Below, in pieces: positions 51,321 through 59,434 of a stretch of DNA of 64,000 bases. The position numbers and the translations under genes are program-made. Within the stretch, counting starts at the first letter, position 1, and every line of letters starts with the position of its first letter. Source of the DNA: Pseudophaeobacter sp965641885 (lineage in GTDB: Bacteria; Pseudomonadota; Alphaproteobacteria; Rhodobacterales; Rhodobacteraceae); NCBI GenBank assembly GCA_965641885.1, contig OZ282574.1:3534001-3598000 (forward strand), written 5' to 3'. The notes under the pieces are model-generated. The model saw nothing but the letters and a program-made list of their open reading frames with translations. It searched no databases and had not been told where the DNA came from.

Positions 51321-52979
51321 CTAGGAAGGATCGCGAAAACGATTGACAATAGGGTAGCGGCGGTCAAGCCAAAAAGCCCGTGGCGAAAGCCGGGCTCCGG
51401 GGGCTGACTGAAAGCGTTTATACTCGCTGATATAGAGCAGATGTTCGATGCGTTTGGCTGTTTCGCGCGCGAAACCCTGCGCCACACAGTCCGCAATCGA
51501 GCCATCCTGATCGACCAAAATCTGCAAAATCGCATCCAGCTCCGGGTAGTCCGGCAGGCTGTCACTGTCTTTCTGGTCATCCCGCAGCTCAGCAGAAGGT
51601 GGCTTGTCGATCACATTGGGGCGGATGACCTCACCCGCAGGGCCCCGCATCCAGGGGCGGTGATTGGCATTGCGCCAGCGGCAGGTTTCAAAAACACGGG
51701 TCTTGTAGAGATCCTTGATCGGGTTGTAGCCGCCGTTCATATCGCCATAGATTGTGGCGTAACCCACTGCGACCTCTGATTTATTCCCCGTGGTCAGCAG
51801 CATCTCGCCAAATTTGTTCGACATCGCCATCAGCAGCAATCCCCGCAGGCGGGACTGGATGTTTTCCTCGGTGAGGTCCTCGTCACGCCCGGCAAACAGC
51901 GGCGCCAGCGTATTGGTGATGGCGGCGCGGCCTTCGGCAATGGGCACATAGTCATAATGCACGCCCAGCGCCTCGGCCACCGCCTCGGCATCATCCAGGG
52001 ACTCCCGGCTGGTGTATTCTGAGGGCAGCATGACGCAGCGCACGTTCTCGGACCCGATCGCATCCACCGCGATGGCGGCAACGATGGCCGAGTCGACACC
52101 ACCGGACAGCCCCAGCAGCACTTTCTTGAAGCCGGTTTTCCCCATGTAGTCACGCAGGGATTCGACCATGACTCGATAGTCCTGCTCCCATTCATCAGGC
52201 AAATGCGCCTTTTCCCCCTCAATGGCGCGCCAACCAGCATCAGTACGTTCCAGATCCAGTTGGGTGATCACCTCGTCAAACACCGGCATCTGCACCACCA
52301 GAGCGCCATTGGGGTTGAGCACAAAGCTGCCGCCATCAAAGACCTGATCGTCCTGGCCGCCAACCATATTGAGGTAGATCACTGGCAGGCCTGTCTCGAC
52401 TGCACGGGCCACCATGAAGTTCTGCCGCACTTCCATCTTGTTCCGAAAATAGGGCGAGCCATTGGGAATCAACAGGAATTCAGCACCGGTCTCCTGCAGC
52501 GTTTCGGCCACATCAGGGTGCCAGCCATCTTCGCAGATCGGTGACCCAATACGCGTATCCCCCACCGAATAGGGCCCGCCAAGAGGGCCTGCATCAAAGA
52601 TTCGCACCTCGTCAAAGACGGTCTCGTTGGGCAGGTGGTACTTCAGGCAACGTGAGGCGATCTTGCCTCCCTTGAGGATCAGATAGGCGTTATAGAGCTT
52701 ACCATCTTCGGCCCAGGGGCAACCAATCGCCAGCGCGGGCCCCTCGGCGCAGTCAATAGCCAGCTGGGCGGCGGCGGCCATAGCAGCCTGCTGAAACACC
52801 GGCTTTAGCACCAGGTCCTGCGTATTATAGCCAGTAAGGAACATCTCTGGCAGTGCCACCAGATCAGCGCCAGCCGCACGACCGGCCTGCCAGGCCTCAA
52901 GCGCCTTGGCTGCATTGCCCGCAAGATCCCCAACCGTGGGGTTCATCTGCGCCAGTGTCACACGAAAACGATCTGCCAT
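51321..52979 (-). CDS. nadE: Glutamine-dependent NAD+ synthetase
   Basis: A 552-residue two-domain enzyme. Residues 1-260 are a nitrilase-type glutaminase (LVALPEMFLTGYN with the catalytic glutamate, LKYHLPNETVFDE with lysine, SPICEDGWHPD with cysteine); the C-terminal part is the synthetase with LGLSGGVDSAIVAAIAVDAIG. It makes NAD+ from deamido-NAD, the product of NadD (35632-36243). ATG at 52979 is the fit; a TTG 9 bp earlier gives a weaker lead. Confidence 0.96.
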   Translation of the reverse strand: MADRFRVTLAQMNPTVGDLAGNAAKALEAWQAGRAAGADLVALPEMFLTGYNTQDLVLKPVFQQAAMAAAAQLAIDCAEGPALAIGCPWAEDGKLYNAYLILKGGKIASRCLKYHLPNETVFDEVRIFDAGPLGGPYSVGDTRIGSPICEDGWHPDVAETLQETGAEFLLIPNGSPYFRNKMEVRQNFMVARAVETGLPVIYLNMVGGQDDQVFDGGSFVLNPNGALVVQMPVFDEVITQLDLERTDAGWRAIEGEKAHLPDEWEQDYRVMVESLRDYMGKTGFKKVLLGLSGGVDSAIVAAIAVDAIGSENVRCVMLPSEYTSRESLDDAEAVAEALGVHYDYVPIAEGRAAITNTLAPLFAGRDEDLTEENIQSRLRGLLLMAMSNKFGEMLLTTGNKSEVAVGYATIYGDMNGGYNPIKDLYKTRVFETCRWRNANHRPWMRGPAGEVIRPNVIDKPPSAELRDDQKDSDSLPDYPELDAILQILVDQDGSIADCVAQGFARETAKRIEHLLYISEYKRFQSAPGARLSPRAFWLDRRYPIVNRFRDPS

Positions 52980-53165
52980 CCTGCACAAGCCCTTTGCAAA
53001 ACATCTTCCCAGTCGTTTATCAGATCAGCAGCCAAGGAAAAGGGGCGAGCCGCAAAAGACATTGCGGCAAGTGGTTTGCTCGCTTAGTTTCCTAGCAAGT
53101 AACCCATTGGCAGAAGCAATTCCCAAAGGTTGGTTTCGACCGGCTTGCGGCAAACAGAGGTTTTC

Positions 53166-54656
53166 ATGACCGGTTTCAGCAGAACGCTTGCAACGCTCTC
53201 CCTTCTGGCTCTGGCCGCCCCCGCCGGAACACCCGCCTGGGCCCAGGACGACAAGATCATTACCAGTCAGGATGAAATCGGGGGCGTCTACGAGGGCACC
53301 TTCCGGGGCGGCCTGCAACATGGCACCGGCACCTATCGCCTGCCCAATGGCTATGAGTATTCCGGCGCATGGGTTGACGGCGAAATTCTTGGCCTGGGCG
53401 TGGCGCGCTTTCCCAATGGGTCGGTCTACGAGGGTGAGTTCGTCAAAGGTAAGCCCGAAGGACTGGGCAAAATCACCCTGGCGGATGGCGGCACCTATGA
53501 AGGCGAGTGGATGGCCGGGGTCATAAATGGCCAGGGCGTTGCGGTCTATGCCAATGGGGTGCGCTACGAGGGCAGCTTTGTTCAGGGCCAGCATCAGGGC
53601 AAGGGGGTGATGCAAAACCCCGGCGGCTATGAATACAACGGCGATTGGGTCGAGGGGCGCAAAGAGGGCAAGGCCACGATCACCTATCCTGATGGGGCCA
53701 CCTATCAGGGCGATATTCGCGACGGCCAGTTGCACGGGGTTGGCACTCTGGAGATGCCCGACGGGCTGCGCTACGAGGGCGAATGGGCCGACAATCAGAT
53801 GAACGGGGTCGGCACCCTCACCCAGCCCAACGGCGATGTCTACAGCGGCCCGCTGGCCAACGGCCGCCGTCAGGGTATCGGCACCCAGACCCATGCCAAC
53901 GGCGATACCTTTGAGGGCATGTTCGAAGACGACCTGCGCCACGGCACCGGCACCTTCACCAAGACAGATGGCTATACCTATACCGGCGCCTGGCTGGCCG
54001 GCCAGATCGAAGGCCAGGGGCGCGTGACCTATCCCGACGGCTCGGTCTATGAGGGCGCCTTTCAGGACGACCTGTCCCATGGCGTTGGCAAGATCACCTA
54101 TCCTGATGGCTCGACCTATGAAGGCGACTGGATTTCCGGTGTCATCGAAGGAATCGGTACCGCGACCTACCCCAACGGCGTGGTCTACAAGGGATCGTTT
54201 GTGAATGCCCGCAACCATGGCCAGGGCATCATGACGGATGCCAGCGGCTACCTTTATGACGGTGGCTGGCAGGACGGGCAGCGCCACGGCGATGCGCGGG
54301 TCACCTATGCCGATGGCTCGATCTACACCGGCAGTTTTGTCAACAGCCAGCGCCACGGCAGCGGCAAGATCGAAATGCCCAGCGGCTTTGTCTATGAGGG
54401 TGACTGGACAGAGGGCAAAATCACCGGTGAGGGCACCGCCACCTATGCCAATGGCGATATCTATGTGGGCGCCTTTGTGAACGGCAAGCGGCAGGGTCCC
54501 GGCACCATGACCTATACCGGGGGGCAGACGGTCAGCGGCAGCTGGAACAACGGCGCGCCACCCAATGCCGATGCTGACGCAGGCGAAGCAGCTGAAACTG
54601 AGGCTGAGGCTGAGGCTGAGGCTGAAACACAGCCAGACGCCACCGCATCACAATAA
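53166..54656 (+). CDS. Exported MORN-repeat protein, 18 repeats
   Basis: A 496-residue protein: signal peptide (1 to about 26, ending PAWAQ), short acidic linker, then 18 gapless 23-residue MORN repeats from Tyr42 to residue 455 (Y-x-G-x-(W/F)-x-x-G-x-x-x-G-x-G pattern), and a tail rich in alanine/glutamate encoded by a 6-bp repeat (GAGGCT). MORN repeats form a flat beta-sheet platform that binds lipids or partner proteins. Location would be periplasmic or surface. ATG at 53166 follows AGAGG. No partner is apparent. Confidence 0.92.
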   Translation: MTGFSRTLATLSLLALAAPAGTPAWAQDDKIITSQDEIGGVYEGTFRGGLQHGTGTYRLPNGYEYSGAWVDGEILGLGVARFPNGSVYEGEFVKGKPEGLGKITLADGGTYEGEWMAGVINGQGVAVYANGVRYEGSFVQGQHQGKGVMQNPGGYEYNGDWVEGRKEGKATITYPDGATYQGDIRDGQLHGVGTLEMPDGLRYEGEWADNQMNGVGTLTQPNGDVYSGPLANGRRQGIGTQTHANGDTFEGMFEDDLRHGTGTFTKTDGYTYTGAWLAGQIEGQGRVTYPDGSVYEGAFQDDLSHGVGKITYPDGSTYEGDWISGVIEGIGTATYPNGVVYKGSFVNARNHGQGIMTDASGYLYDGGWQDGQRHGDARVTYADGSIYTGSFVNSQRHGSGKIEMPSGFVYEGDWTEGKITGEGTATYANGDIYVGAFVNGKRQGPGTMTYTGGQTVSGSWNNGAPPNADADAGEAAETEAEAEAEAETQPDATASQ

Positions 54657-54906
54657 GTCAGAAGACGCGCCAGTGGGTGCCAGCGGGTGCCAGCGGGTGC
54701 CAGCGGGTGCCGGGTGCCGCAGGCCTGTGGTGAAACACAGGTCTGACGTCACAACACAGGTCTGCGCAGCAACAGTCGGCACGTCTTTGCCCTGCACATC
54801 TTTGGCGCGCCCACAACAAAACCGATATTGCGCTTTGTTTTCCCTCTTTCCATTCGCAACCGCCTCTGTATAAATTGCCGCTATGACAGTTTGCGCAGAT
54901 ATCCCT
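54657..54906. repeat. Intergenic region with 10-bp tandem repeat, four units
   Basis: CAGTGGGTGC at 54671-54680 then CAGCGGGTGC at 54681, 54691 and 54701, exactly every 10 bp, followed by a partial copy. The rest contains the leuA promoter region. Confidence 0.85.
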
Positions 54907-54969
54907 ATGACCGACGCCGCCTTTCGCGGCGCGTCTCTGCGTGCCCTACTGCTCCTAGTCCGCCTCTGA
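54883..54969 (+). CDS. leuL: Leucine-rich leader peptide of leuA
   Basis: ATG at 54907 opens a 20-codon ORF (MTDAAFRGASLRALLLLVRL) with four consecutive leucine codons CTA-CTG-CTC-CTA (54946-54957) and a last leucine codon before TGA at 54967-54969. An in-frame ATG at 54883 would give 28 residues. Two CTA codons are rare in GC-rich genomes, so ribosome stalling at low leucyl-tRNA is plausible. This is the classic leader-peptide sign of leucine attenuation, 113 bp ahead of leuA. The 54907 start is the more likely of the two. Confidence 0.82.
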   Translation: MTVCADIPMTDAAFRGASLRALLLLVRL

Positions 54970-55019
54970 GCGTGCCTTTTGGCGCGTCCGCTCAGAGGAG
55001 ATAGGCATGCGCGCCAAAA
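54963..55019 (+). promoter_or_regulatory. leuA attenuator: two competing hairpins
   Basis: Stem A: CCTCTGAGCG (54963-54972) with CGCTCAGAGG (54989-54998), its left arm overlapping the end of the leader peptide. Stem B: TTTTGGCGCG (54977-54986) with CGCGCCAAAA (55010-55019). Stem B's left arm lies in the loop of A, so both cannot form normally. No U-tract follows B, suggesting control of translation rather than of termination. Confidence 0.72.
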
Positions 55020-55099
55020 TATGGACCGCCGAAAACGAGCTGCCAGAAATGGACCTCAGGACAGAGTTAGAAAGTTACCAAAATGACCACTATCATTGA
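55007..55099 (+). CDS. Small ORF overlapping the leuA start
   Basis: A 30-codon ORF (MRAKIWTAENELPEMDLRTE and on) starting at ATG 55007 with a strong AGAGGAG ribosome site, which leuA itself lacks. It ends 14 bp inside leuA in another frame. Its ribosome site lies in stem A of the attenuator. Translational coupling to leuA is inferred; no homologue known to me. Confidence 0.55.
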   Translation: MRAKIWTAENELPEMDLRTELESYQNDHYH

Positions 55100-56657
55100 C
55101 AAAGATCGCGTGTTGATCTTCGACACCACCCTGCGCGATGGCGAACAAAGCCCCGGCGCCACCATGACCCATGACGAAAAGCTTGAGATTGCCGAGCTGC
55201 TGGATGATATGGGCGTCGACATCATCGAGGCCGGCTTTCCCATTGCCTCTGAGGGCGACTTCAAAGCCGTGAGCGAGATTGCCGAGCGGTCAAAGAATTC
55301 GGTGATCTGCGGGCTGGCACGGGCCAATTTCAAAGACATCGACCGCTGCGCCGAGGCCGTGCGCAAAGCGGCAAAGCCACGCATTCACACCTTTATCGGC
55401 ACCTCGGCACTGCACCGCGCCATTCCCAATCTCAGCATGGATGAGATGGCCGACCGCATCCACGAGACCGTCACCCATGCCCGCAATCTGGTGGACAATG
55501 TGCAGTGGTCGCCGATGGATGCCACCCGCACCGAATGGGACTACCTGTGCCGGGTGATTGAGATCGCCATCAAGGCCGGTGCCACCACCATCAACATCCC
55601 CGACACTGTCGGCTACACCGCCCCTGTTGAGAGCGCCGATCTGATCAGACGCCTGATCGAAACCGTGCCAGGCGCTGATGAGGTGATCTTTGCCACCCAT
55701 TGCCACAATGACCTTGGCATGGCGACGGCCAACTCGCTGGCCGCAGTCGCAGGCGGCGCGCGACAGATTGAATGCACCATCAATGGCCTGGGTGAACGGG
55801 CTGGCAACACGGCCCTCGAAGAGGTGGTGATGGCGCTGAAAGTGCGCAATGACATCATGCCCTGGAAGACCGGCATCGACACCAAAAAGATCATGCATAT
55901 CTCGCGCCGCGTCGCCACCGTCTCGGGCTTTTCGGTGCAGTTCAACAAGGCCATCGTCGGCAAGAATGCCTTTGCCCACGAAAGCGGCATCCATCAGGAT
56001 GGCATGCTGAAGAACAAAGAAACCTTTGAAATCATGCGCCCCGAGGATGTCGGCCTCTCTGGCACCTCGCTGCCGCTTGGCAAACACTCGGGCCGGGCGG
56101 CGTTGCGCGATAAGCTCAACACCCTTGGTTTTGAGGTCGGCGACAACCAGTTGAAAGACCTGTTCGTGCGCTTCAAAGAGCTGGCGGATCGCAAGAAAGA
56201 AGTCTTTGACGACGACATCATTGCCTTGATGCGCTCGGGCGAGGATGCCGAAAACGACCATCTGCAACTGGTCTCGATGAAGGTGATCTGCGGCACCGGC
56301 GGCCCGGCCGAGGCTACCGTCGAGATGGAAGTGGAGGGCAAGGATGTGACCGCAACCGCCGAGGGCGATGGCCCGGTGGATGCCACCTTTAAGGCCGTCC
56401 GCAAGATCTACCCCAATACGGCCCGGCTGCAGCTGTATCAGGTGAACGCGGTGACCGAAGGCACCGACGCCCAGGCCACGGTCTCGGTCCGCCTTGAGGA
56501 AGACGGTATTATCGCCACCGGCGAAAGCGCCAACACCGATACGGTTGTGGCCTCTGCCAAGGCCTATATCAATGCACTGAACCGGGTGATTGTGCGCCGC
56601 GACCGCGTGGGCGAAGGTGCCGACGCCCGCGAAATCTCTTATAAAGACGTGACCTGA
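55083..56657 (+). CDS. leuA: 2-isopropylmalate synthase
   Basis: First committed step of leucine synthesis: acetyl-CoA plus 2-oxoisovalerate. The 524-residue protein has the TIM-barrel catalytic part with FDTTLRDGEQSPGATM at the start, EAGFPIASEGD, VIFATHCHNDLGMATANSL with the metal-binding HxHN, and NGLGERAGNTALEEV; the C-terminal third is the regulatory leucine-binding domain (after about residue 400). Feedback inhibition by leucine is expected, in addition to the leader. The ribosome site of leuA is weak (AGAAAG). Monocistronic, with a strong terminator. Confidence 0.97.
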   Translation: MTTIIDKDRVLIFDTTLRDGEQSPGATMTHDEKLEIAELLDDMGVDIIEAGFPIASEGDFKAVSEIAERSKNSVICGLARANFKDIDRCAEAVRKAAKPRIHTFIGTSALHRAIPNLSMDEMADRIHETVTHARNLVDNVQWSPMDATRTEWDYLCRVIEIAIKAGATTINIPDTVGYTAPVESADLIRRLIETVPGADEVIFATHCHNDLGMATANSLAAVAGGARQIECTINGLGERAGNTALEEVVMALKVRNDIMPWKTGIDTKKIMHISRRVATVSGFSVQFNKAIVGKNAFAHESGIHQDGMLKNKETFEIMRPEDVGLSGTSLPLGKHSGRAALRDKLNTLGFEVGDNQLKDLFVRFKELADRKKEVFDDDIIALMRSGEDAENDHLQLVSMKVICGTGGPAEATVEMEVEGKDVTATAEGDGPVDATFKAVRKIYPNTARLQLYQVNAVTEGTDAQATVSVRLEEDGIIATGESANTDTVVASAKAYINALNRVIVRRDRVGEGADAREISYKDVT

Positions 56658-56665
56658 CGGCGCAG

Positions 56666-56756
56666 CCGTTCCGGCTACGGTTCCGGCTACGGTTCCGGCT
56701 AAACTGCGACACAACATAGCACGCCCGCCCCAGAACATCCGGGGCGGGCGTTTTTT
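56666..56756 (+). terminator. leuA terminator preceded by 12-bp tandem repeat
   Basis: CCGTTCCGGCTA, CGGTTCCGGCTA, CGGTTCCGGCTA follow one another at 56666-56701. Then ACGCCCGCCCC/GGGGCGGGCGT (56721-56731, 56741-56751) with a 9-base loop and TTTTTT: a textbook intrinsic terminator. Confidence 0.93.
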
Positions 56757-56881
56757 ATGTCCAGATCGAAATTATTTGCGCTAACATCGTGCCGCCCTCA
56801 AATTTATCGCTTTGAAAGATGCCGTTGTTAGCCTGCCCCTGTTCGTTCTCCTAAGTGGCAGCCAAAATGCACCAAACCAGT

Positions 56882-58306
56882 ATGGATAACCCCGTGGCAG
56901 GAGCCTTTGACAGAAGCACCTATGCTGGCCTCATGCAGCGCGGCGCCATCTAGGAGGTTATGGTCGCCCTGCAGCCCCGGCTGGCCCGCGATCCCTCGGA
57001 TCCCGCACTGCTGGACCTGGTGGCGGATTGCTATTTTGGCCTTGATCGCGCCGATCGCGGCATCGAAGTCCTGGAGGCCATTGTGGCCACCTGGCCGGAC
57101 AATCTTGCGGCCTGGGGTAAATTGGGGACCCGCAGCCTGCAAAATGGCCAAAAGGAACGCGCCGCTGAGGCCTTTAAGGCAATTCTGAAACACAATCCCA
57201 ATTCGGCGCAGGCCTTGAGCACGCTGTATCTGGCCGCGCCCTACACCTGGGACAGCGCGCATGGCAAACGTCTGCGCAGGCTTGCCAGCAGCGCAAAGCT
57301 GTCCAAGGCAGAAAAGATTAGTGCCTCGAACACCTTGGGCAAGCTGGCCTCTGCTGCCGACAAACCCGCCATCGCGTTTCGCTATTTTCAAGCCGCCAAA
57401 GATGCGACCCAGGGAAGCTACGATTCAAGCGCAACATCGGCCTCTGTTGCCGCGCAATGCCAGAGCTTTGCTCCCGAGCGCCTGCCACAGATCGCGACCA
57501 CCGGAAACACGAAAACTGGCGACACCTCCCGGCCCTTGTTCATTGTGGGCCTGCCCCGGTCTGGCACGACGCTGTTGGAAACCATGCTGAGGGCGCATCC
57601 CGAGGTGGCCAGCATTGGCGAAAGCCCGGCTCTGATCCAAACCCGTCAGGCCATCCAGAACCACCTGCGCCAGCACGACCCCGCCGCGCCGGACTGGGTC
57701 TGGTGCGACCAAACAAGCCCCGAGCTGGCTCAGGCCGGACGCGAGGCCTATCTGGCGCAGCTTTCGCAACCCGGTACCGCTCCCTGCCTCGTCACCATCG
57801 ACAAGCTGCCGCAAAACCTGTTTGAAATGGGCTTTGCCCGCATGATCCTGCCCGACGCGCGGTTTATCTTTATGATGCGCCATCCGCTGGATATTGGCCT
57901 GTCGCTGTTCACCACCAATTTTCATCAGGGCCACTACTATTCAAAAGACCTCAAATCGATCGGGCAACACATTCGCGCCAACTACGCCTCCCTGGACGAC
58001 TATCTCCCAAAACTTGGTGACAGGTTGCGGCTGCAATCCTATCGCCAGTTTGTCGAAACCCCGGAGCCACAGATGCGCGCCATCCTGGCGCATCTTGATC
58101 TCGGCTGGGAGGCCGCCTGCCTTGCGCCGCAAGACTCCAAAGAGTCCGTCACCACCGCCTCGCTGCTGCAGGTGCGCGAAGGGGTGAACCGATCCGGCCT
58201 GAACAAATGGCAGCGTTTTGAGACGCAACTACAACCATTGATTGAAGCCCTGGGCGGCTGGGACTGGATCAAAGAGTGGAAAGCCCGCGACGCCGCACTC
58301 GACTAG
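56882..58306 (+). pseudogene. TPR-sulfotransferase; N-terminus interrupted by an in-frame amber codon
   Basis: The gene reads open from ATG 56960 (448 residues) but the family-like N-terminus starts at ATG 56882, and 23 codons later there is TAG (56951-56953), followed directly by EVMVALQPRLARDPSDPALL in the same frame. The N-terminal part is a TPR-like solenoid (about 1-130), followed by a sulfotransferase domain: the 5'-phosphosulfate loop VGLPRSGTTLLETML and MMRHPLDIGLSLF for the 3'-phosphate. Such proteins transfer sulfate from PAPS to a sugar, lipid or protein. An internal start at 56960 with AGGAGG only two bases away could rescue it, so it may still be expressed. Confidence 0.7.
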
Positions 58307-58366
58307 CGCGGCCAGAAAGCAGGGCGGCCAGGACGTCTTTTTGCCGCCTGTGTCACCCGGCTATGG

Positions 58367-59155
58367 CTATTGCAGACCCGCAAAAAGCCCATTCAGGCGG
58401 GTGCATTCCGCCTCGATGCCAAAGGGGGCATTGACCAGGAACATACCAGAGCCGATCATCCGGTGCCCCTCGCGCACCGCAGGGAACCGCACCTCATGGC
58501 GCAGCGCGCCGGGCAGGTTCTGGTTTTCCAGCGCCCGCAGCATTGGCCCATGGGCGCCATCTTGCAGGATCGGATACCAGAGCGCGATAATGCCAACGTT
58601 CCACTTGCGATGCAGCGTGGCGATGATGCCGGGAATGCGGCCGTAGTCGCTTTTGATCTCATAGCTCGGGTCGATCAGCAAAAGCCCGCGCCGCGGCGTC
58701 GGCGGCGCCAGCGACTGCGCCAGCTCGAAGCCGTCCTGCAGGTGTATTTTGGCCCGCCCCCGTGGCAGGGATTGACGCAGGGCTGCGTGTTCACCGGGAT
58801 GCAGCTCGGCAAAATGCAGGCTGTCTTGCGGGCGCAGCAGATGGTGCGCAATCAACGGTGAGCCTGGATAGGCCGTCTCGCCATGCGCCGCCTTGCAGGC
58901 TGCAAGGGCCGCGAGCAGGGGATGATCCGCAGGCAGGCTGCCCTCGCCAAGAATACGATCTATTCCGGCAGCAGCCTCGCCCGTCTTGATCGCTTCTGGC
59001 GCATCCAGATGATACAGCCCGCGTCCGGCGTGGGTCTCGATATAGCTGACCGGTTTGTCCTTGCGCGTGAGATAAGACAGCATCGCAGCCAACAGCATGT
59101 GCTTTTGGACATCGGCCAGATTTCCGGCATGATAAATATGTTGATATGACAGCAT
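58367..59155 (-). CDS. rlmJ: 23S rRNA (adenine-2030-N6)-methyltransferase
   Basis: A 262-residue SAM-dependent methyltransferase modifying A2030 of 23S rRNA. The start MLSYQHIYHAGNLADVQKH is diagnostic; the catalytic D-P-P-Y-like motif reads LLIDPSYEIKSDY, with serine for the second proline. ATG at 59155 is the family start; the frame open upstream adds 61 unrelated residues. Monocistronic and divergent from mreB. Confidence 0.93.
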   Translation of the reverse strand: MLSYQHIYHAGNLADVQKHMLLAAMLSYLTRKDKPVSYIETHAGRGLYHLDAPEAIKTGEAAAGIDRILGEGSLPADHPLLAALAACKAAHGETAYPGSPLIAHHLLRPQDSLHFAELHPGEHAALRQSLPRGRAKIHLQDGFELAQSLAPPTPRRGLLLIDPSYEIKSDYGRIPGIIATLHRKWNVGIIALWYPILQDGAHGPMLRALENQNLPGALRHEVRFPAVREGHRMIGSGMFLVNAPFGIEAECTRLNGLFAGLQ

Positions 59156-59434
59156 AGCACCGGCTCTAGCGCGTATTTGCCGCGCTGGGAACCACAAACC
59201 CGTGGGCGGATCACCCAGCGCAGCCTCAGCCCACAACTGACTCGCAGCGCCCCGGTCGCTGAGACCTTTGGCCGCAAAGTGCAACCCCAATGCCCATTGA
59301 GACGCCCGCACCGGCGAAAAGGCGCTAGCAACGCGCAAAACGCCCTTTTACGGCAGGGCTGCGCTGGTATAAGACGTAGGTTGGCGGCGACAGAAGAGTC
59401 GTCCCTTGCTGCAGCTTGATAGGATCATATTTTA
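59156..59434. other. 279-bp region between rlmJ and mreB
   Basis: Holds the divergent promoters of rlmJ and the mre operon; no gene, hairpin or repeat worth naming was seen. The mreB ribosome site is weak (GGATC). Confidence 0.4.

Noticed and set aside
53025..54356. 443-codon open frame on the minus strand opposite the MORN gene
   Set aside because: It is the shadow of the regular 69-bp MORN repeats; its repetitive composition follows from the plus-strand codons and it has no ribosome site.
54671..54710. Possible CRISPR array from evenly spaced repeats
   Set aside because: Units are 10 bp, directly adjacent and without spacers; no cas genes in the window. The same holds for the other tandem repeats.
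55290..56738. 482-codon antisense frame to leuA
   Set aside because: Explained by GC-rich codon bias opposite an unmistakable leuA.
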